Positions 5,044 to 7,179 of a DNA stretch of 7,179 nucleotides are shown here, piece by piece. Within the stretch, counting starts at the first letter, position 1. Each line of letters starts with the position of its first letter. The stretch covers positions 1 to 7,179 of the forward strand of contig JACQFM010000097.1 of assembly GCA_016200035.1 (NCBI GenBank), written 5' to 3'. Source of the DNA: Nitrososphaerota archaeon. GTDB lineage: Archaea; Thermoproteota; Nitrososphaeria; Nitrososphaerales; Nitrosopumilaceae. A program made the translations under genes and the position numbers. The notes under the pieces are model-generated. The model saw only the letters and a list, made by a program, of their open reading frames with translations, was not told where the DNA came from and did not search any database.

Positions 5044-5829
5044 ATGGATGCAATGAAAAAGATATCATTCATGAAACTGGCTGGTATTGCAACATTTATG
5101 ATATTGCTTGCAGGGGCCTTAGGTGCTCCTCTTGGTTTTTCACAAGCGCAGGCTGCTAACGAGACTGCCAGTGTTGGTGTCTCAGCAAACGTATCTGCAA
5201 ACACTACAACAAGTATGGGCTCGACAGGCACCTCAACAAATGCAACAGCAGGTGCCCAGACACAGGCAAGCGAGTCTGGTAACATGACAGCCACAACAAG
5301 TGCTGATGTAGAAAACTTGGGTCAACAAGTTTCTAGCTTTTTAAAGGGTGCAATAGATGCATTTAAGCAACAAAGAGAGGAGACGGTTAGCGCAATTAAA
5401 GAATGCCGTGAAAAGATAAAAGATGCTACACCTGATACGAGAAAGCAAGTTAGCGAGGATTGCAAAGCAAAACTGAAATTAATTAGAGAAAAATACGCTG
5501 ACGATAGGAAAAAATTTCAAGAAACTTTCAAAGAATTTAGGGAAAACACAAAGGTTCTCATCAAGGAAGCAAAGGGGCTTAAGGTAGAAGAAAAAGAAAA
5601 GACAGAAGCAATTGCAAAAATGAAGGAAATCAGAATGAAAACCATCATGGAAGAGAAGATGGTGAAAACTGAAGAAAAAATGACAAAGAAGGAAGAGAAG
5701 GTAGTTGACAAGGAGAAAAAGAGGCTTGAAGATCTAAAAGAGAGACAAAAGAAACTAGAGGAAGAATTTAAGAAGAAGATGGAGGCTTCAGCCGGAGTAA
5801 AAGCAAACGCCTCTAGTTCAGGTAAGTAA
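5044..5829 (+). CDS. Secreted, sequon-rich, highly charged coiled-coil protein
   Basis: The 261-aa protein begins with a Sec signal peptide: a KK-containing n-region, a hydrophobic core (about residues 11-32) and an AQA cleavage site after residue 37. The next 50 residues are Ser/Thr/Ala/Asn-rich and carry five N-glycosylation sequons (N39, N49, N53, N66, N80); a sixth is near the C-terminus (N255). Residues about 92-250 are predicted helical, extremely rich in Lys and Glu, with heptad-like spacing and long KEEK/KEKK blocks, so an extended coiled coil is likely. Two cysteines (C121, C140) could form a disulfide. There is no membrane anchor or sorting signal after the signal peptide, so it is probably released or bound to the S-layer or pseudo-periplasm. 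I do not recognise a named family. ATG at 5044, or at M4 or M10, could start the signal peptide; 5044 gives the longest version. It stands alone between T-rich spacers. Confidence 0.75.
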   Translation: MDAMKKISFMKLAGIATFMILLAGALGAPLGFSQAQAANETASVGVSANVSANTTTSMGSTGTSTNATAGAQTQASESGNMTATTSADVENLGQQVSSFLKGAIDAFKQQREETVSAIKECREKIKDATPDTRKQVSEDCKAKLKLIREKYADDRKKFQETFKEFRENTKVLIKEAKGLKVEEKEKTEAIAKMKEIRMKTIMEEKMVKTEEKMTKKEEKVVDKEKKRLEDLKERQKKLEEEFKKKMEASAGVKANASSSGK

Positions 5830-5866
5830 TAGTATAGCTAATTTGGACAATACTTTTCACCTCACA

Positions 5867-5878
5867 AGATTTTTTACT
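5867..5878 (+). promoter_or_regulatory. TATA-like box of the SelB-like gene
   Basis: AGATTTTTTACT is centred about 36 bp before the ATG at 5909, which would put the transcription start near 5899 and give a leader of about 10 nt. Its right end overlaps the near-palindrome at 5876-5893. Confidence 0.3.
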
Positions 5879-5893
5879 AGCCAGCTGACTAGT
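5876..5893. promoter_or_regulatory. 18-bp near-palindrome, possible operator
   Basis: ACTAGCCAGCTGACTAGT is an inverted repeat in which 8 of 9 base pairs are symmetric, with a perfect CAGCTG core. It lies 15 bp upstream of the proposed ATG at 5909, between the TATA-like box and the predicted transcription start. A dimeric regulator bound there would block initiation. Which protein binds, if any, is unknown. Confidence 0.4.
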
Positions 5894-5908
5894 TTTCAAT
5901 CTTATGCA

Positions 5909-6826
5909 ATGAAGTCCATTAACTACGTCATACTTGGCGATGAATCAGTAGCCACCGAGTTTGGGAAAAAAGGAACCGCAACTGATCTTACAATATATGA
6001 CAAAAAAGAAGCCGAATTGATTAGAACATGGACTGTACCAACAGGGTTTCCTGAGAAGATTCAAGTACTTTTTCAGGCAATAAACATGTCAGAGTTTGTC
6101 ATATTCTATGTAACAAAACTTGATAAATTTATTGGCGAACAAATTGTTGCCCTTGATAATCTAAAAAAAACCCAAGGAATACTTTGCCATTCGTACGACG
6201 TTGATAGAAGCAAACTCCTTAGCATGATAAAAGGAACTGTAGTAGAACAGTACAAACTTGTGGAACAGGCAGCGCTAAAAGTAGAAATTGATGCAATTGA
6301 ACCCATTTACAAAGACGGTCCCACCAGAATAGCAATAGACCACTGTTTTGATGTGAAAGGAGTTGGGACTGTTATCTTGGGTAAAGTTACGCAAGGCAAA
6401 GTAAAAACGTATGATAATCTCAAACTCATGCCAAAGGGTGCTGATGTTATGATAAAGTCTATTCAGATGCATGATGATCAGGTCGACGAAGCTGTATCGC
6501 CAGCAAGGGTGGGACTCTCTGTAAAGGGTATAACACCAAATGATGTCCAAAGAGGGGACATACTCTGTTTACAAGATTCAATTCAAGTAGGTCAAGATAT
6601 CTCTCTAGATTTTTCTAAGAATGTATATTTTAAGGATGACATAGTAGAAAACCAGATGTTTCAAGTAAATATTGGTCTGCAAATCCGTCCAGCTAAAATA
6701 GTTTCATTAAAGCCATTTAGACTATTGCTAGGCAAACCGGCTGCATTTGATAAAAATGATATCTGTGTTGTACTAAAGCCAGAATCACAGAACTTGAGAA
6801 TAGCAGGAAGTGGCACGATAACATAA
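5909..6826 (+). CDS. SelB/EF-1alpha-like translation factor homologue with a degenerate GTPase domain
   Basis: A 305-aa protein counted from ATG 5909. Residues about 138-222 form a clear EF-Tu domain-2 beta barrel: FDVKGVGTVILGKVTQGKVK, then a D-N-LKLMPKG step, KSIQMHDDQVDEA, and VGLSVKGITPNDVQRGDIL. Residues about 230-300 resemble domain 3. The N-terminal 120 residues keep the shape of a GTPase domain (INYVILGD strand, EFVIFYVTK strand, GILCHSYDVD strand) but lack the P-loop GxxxxGK(S/T), the DxxG motif and a clear NKxD. TKLD at 69-72 does not sit where the NKxD motif should be. It therefore probably cannot hydrolyse GTP. SelB-like archaeal paralogues without G motifs are known to me in general terms; their role is unsettled, perhaps in tRNA or ribosome binding. 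The frame opens earlier with a TTG at 5843, but the added 22 residues do not look like family sequence and would cross the TATA and palindrome region, so ATG 5909 is preferred. Confidence 0.8.
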   Translation: MKSINYVILGDESVATEFGKKGTATDLTIYDKKEAELIRTWTVPTGFPEKIQVLFQAINMSEFVIFYVTKLDKFIGEQIVALDNLKKTQGILCHSYDVDRSKLLSMIKGTVVEQYKLVEQAALKVEIDAIEPIYKDGPTRIAIDHCFDVKGVGTVILGKVTQGKVKTYDNLKLMPKGADVMIKSIQMHDDQVDEAVSPARVGLSVKGITPNDVQRGDILCLQDSIQVGQDISLDFSKNVYFKDDIVENQMFQVNIGLQIRPAKIVSLKPFRLLLGKPAAFDKNDICVVLKPESQNLRIAGSGTIT

Positions 6827-6839
6827 CTCTTGATAGTAT

Positions 6840-6862
6840 GCAAAACTCTTTTCTCTTTTTGC
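6840..6862 (+). terminator. Hairpin/T-rich terminator after the SelB-like gene
   Basis: GCAAAA (6840-6845) pairs with TTTTGC (6857-6862) around an 11-base pyrimidine-rich loop. The tract lies 14 bp after the stop codon and includes runs of four and five T. It is a plausible archaeal terminator. Confidence 0.4.
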
Positions 6863-6898
6863 CCAGTTATCTTCACATGCTACTAGTTATTGGAACAA

Positions 6899-6914
6899 CT
6901 ACAAATCATTGTAG
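6899..6914 (+). repeat. Small hairpin before the last gene
   Basis: CTACAA (6899-6904) and TTGTAG (6909-6914) are perfectly complementary around an ATCA tetraloop. The hairpin ends 6 bp before the Shine-Dalgarno-like AGAGGA of the downstream gene, so in mRNA it would sit in the leader. It could be an operator or simply chance. Confidence 0.35.
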
Positions 6915-6920
6915 ATTGAA

Positions 6921-6926
6921 AGAGGA
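6921..6926 (+). promoter_or_regulatory. Shine-Dalgarno-like site for the last gene
   Basis: AGAGGA ends 9 nt before the TTG at 6936. Most genes in the window lack such a motif, so it helps decide the start of the terminal partial gene. Confidence 0.4.
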
Positions 6927-6935
6927 AAAAATCAT

Positions 6936-7179
6936 TTGCAATCAGGAAACATACTGAGAATCAAGATAAAGTATCTGAACATTTATGAAAGTTACTTCAA
7001 GGGAAAAGCTGAGTTTGACAGTAAAGAGTACACAATTAATATTCAAGATGAGAGACGTGGTAAAGTTATAAGATTCCCGTTTGAACTAACAAATAAAAAA
7101 GGACTGATAGTAAGAATGTCAGGAAAAGAAGGCGTTTTTGTTGAGGATTGTTTGCCTTTTAAGGGAGTATCAGAATGGA
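6936..7179 (+). CDS. 5' end of an unrecognised protein (3' end outside window)
   Basis: The frame opens after TAG at 6912-6914 and runs to the window edge without a stop, giving at least 81 residues. There is no early in-frame ATG; TTG at 6936 has an AGAGGA motif 9 nt upstream, and ATT 6915 or ATA 6951 are less likely alternatives. The visible sequence alternates short strand-like and charged segments (NILRIKIKYLNIYE, EYTINIQDERRGK, FPFELTNKKGLIVRM, GVFVEDCLPF), suggesting a small cytosolic beta-rich domain. No signal peptide, membrane helix or metal motif is seen. I do not recognise a family. The steady protein-like composition and the absence of stops over 244 bases support it being coding. 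Confidence 0.6.
   Translation, partial: MQSGNILRIKIKYLNIYESYFKGKAEFDSKEYTINIQDERRGKVIRFPFELTNKKGLIVRMSGKEGVFVEDCLPFKGVSEW

Noticed and set aside
5040..5294. Long minus-strand frame opposite the signal-peptide and Ser/Thr-rich region
   Set aside because: It is a shadow produced by the low-complexity Ala/Thr-rich coding sequence on the plus strand.
5843..5908. N-terminal extension of the SelB-like protein from TTG 5843
   Set aside because: The extra 22 residues do not resemble a translation-factor start and overlap the TATA-like box and palindrome; ATG 5909 begins exactly at the first expected strand.

Overview
The window looks like chromosomal DNA of an ammonia-oxidising-type archaeon (Nitrososphaerota/Thaumarchaeota). 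The evidence is AT-rich DNA, frequent GTG/TTG starts, TATA-like boxes 25-30 nt before start codons, few Shine-Dalgarno motifs, and several protein families I recognise as typical of that phylum: the NAxWWS...FVxGIQxLI repeat, a DUF6659-like protein, and a Trm112-like/methyltransferase fusion. This assignment is from memory of the families; I could run no search. I see no rRNA, tRNA, CRISPR array, insertion sequence or phage gene.

Layout. (1) 1-339: the 3' end of a gene for a protein ending in two NAxWWS repeats. (2) 422-1624: a class III nucleotide cyclase-like protein fused to an unrecognised beta-rich C-terminal domain. It lies tail to tail, 18 bp away, with a minus-strand gene (1643-2182) for a small membrane-anchored protein. 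(3) 2183-2566: a 384-bp stretch with no convincing large gene. It holds a perfect hairpin with an alternative fold, a TATA-like box for the minus-strand gene, and a short minus-strand open frame that reads like real protein. (4) 2567-2950: a DUF6659-like protein. (5) 3027-3197: a 56-aa zinc-ribbon protein with a non-ATG start. (6) 3244-4924: a probable two-gene operon, a BtuF-type cobalamin-binding-like protein without a signal peptide and a Trm112-like/SAM-methyltransferase protein that appears to have lost an internal segment. (7) 5044-5829: a secreted, sequon-rich, charged coiled-coil protein. (8) 5909-6826: a SelB/EF-1alpha-like protein whose GTPase domain has lost its nucleotide-binding motifs, preceded by an 18-bp near-palindrome. 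(9) 6936-7179: the 5' end of an unrecognised gene with a Shine-Dalgarno-like motif and TTG start.

The window does not form one obvious pathway; most genes have their own promoter-like sequence. The points most worth a second look are the cyclase with an altered purine-selecting pocket, the internal deletion in the methyltransferase, the pseudo-GTPase translation-factor homologue with its palindrome, and the small minus-strand open frame in the gene-poor stretch. I cannot show that any is a new system; the cyclase is the best candidate for undescribed chemistry.
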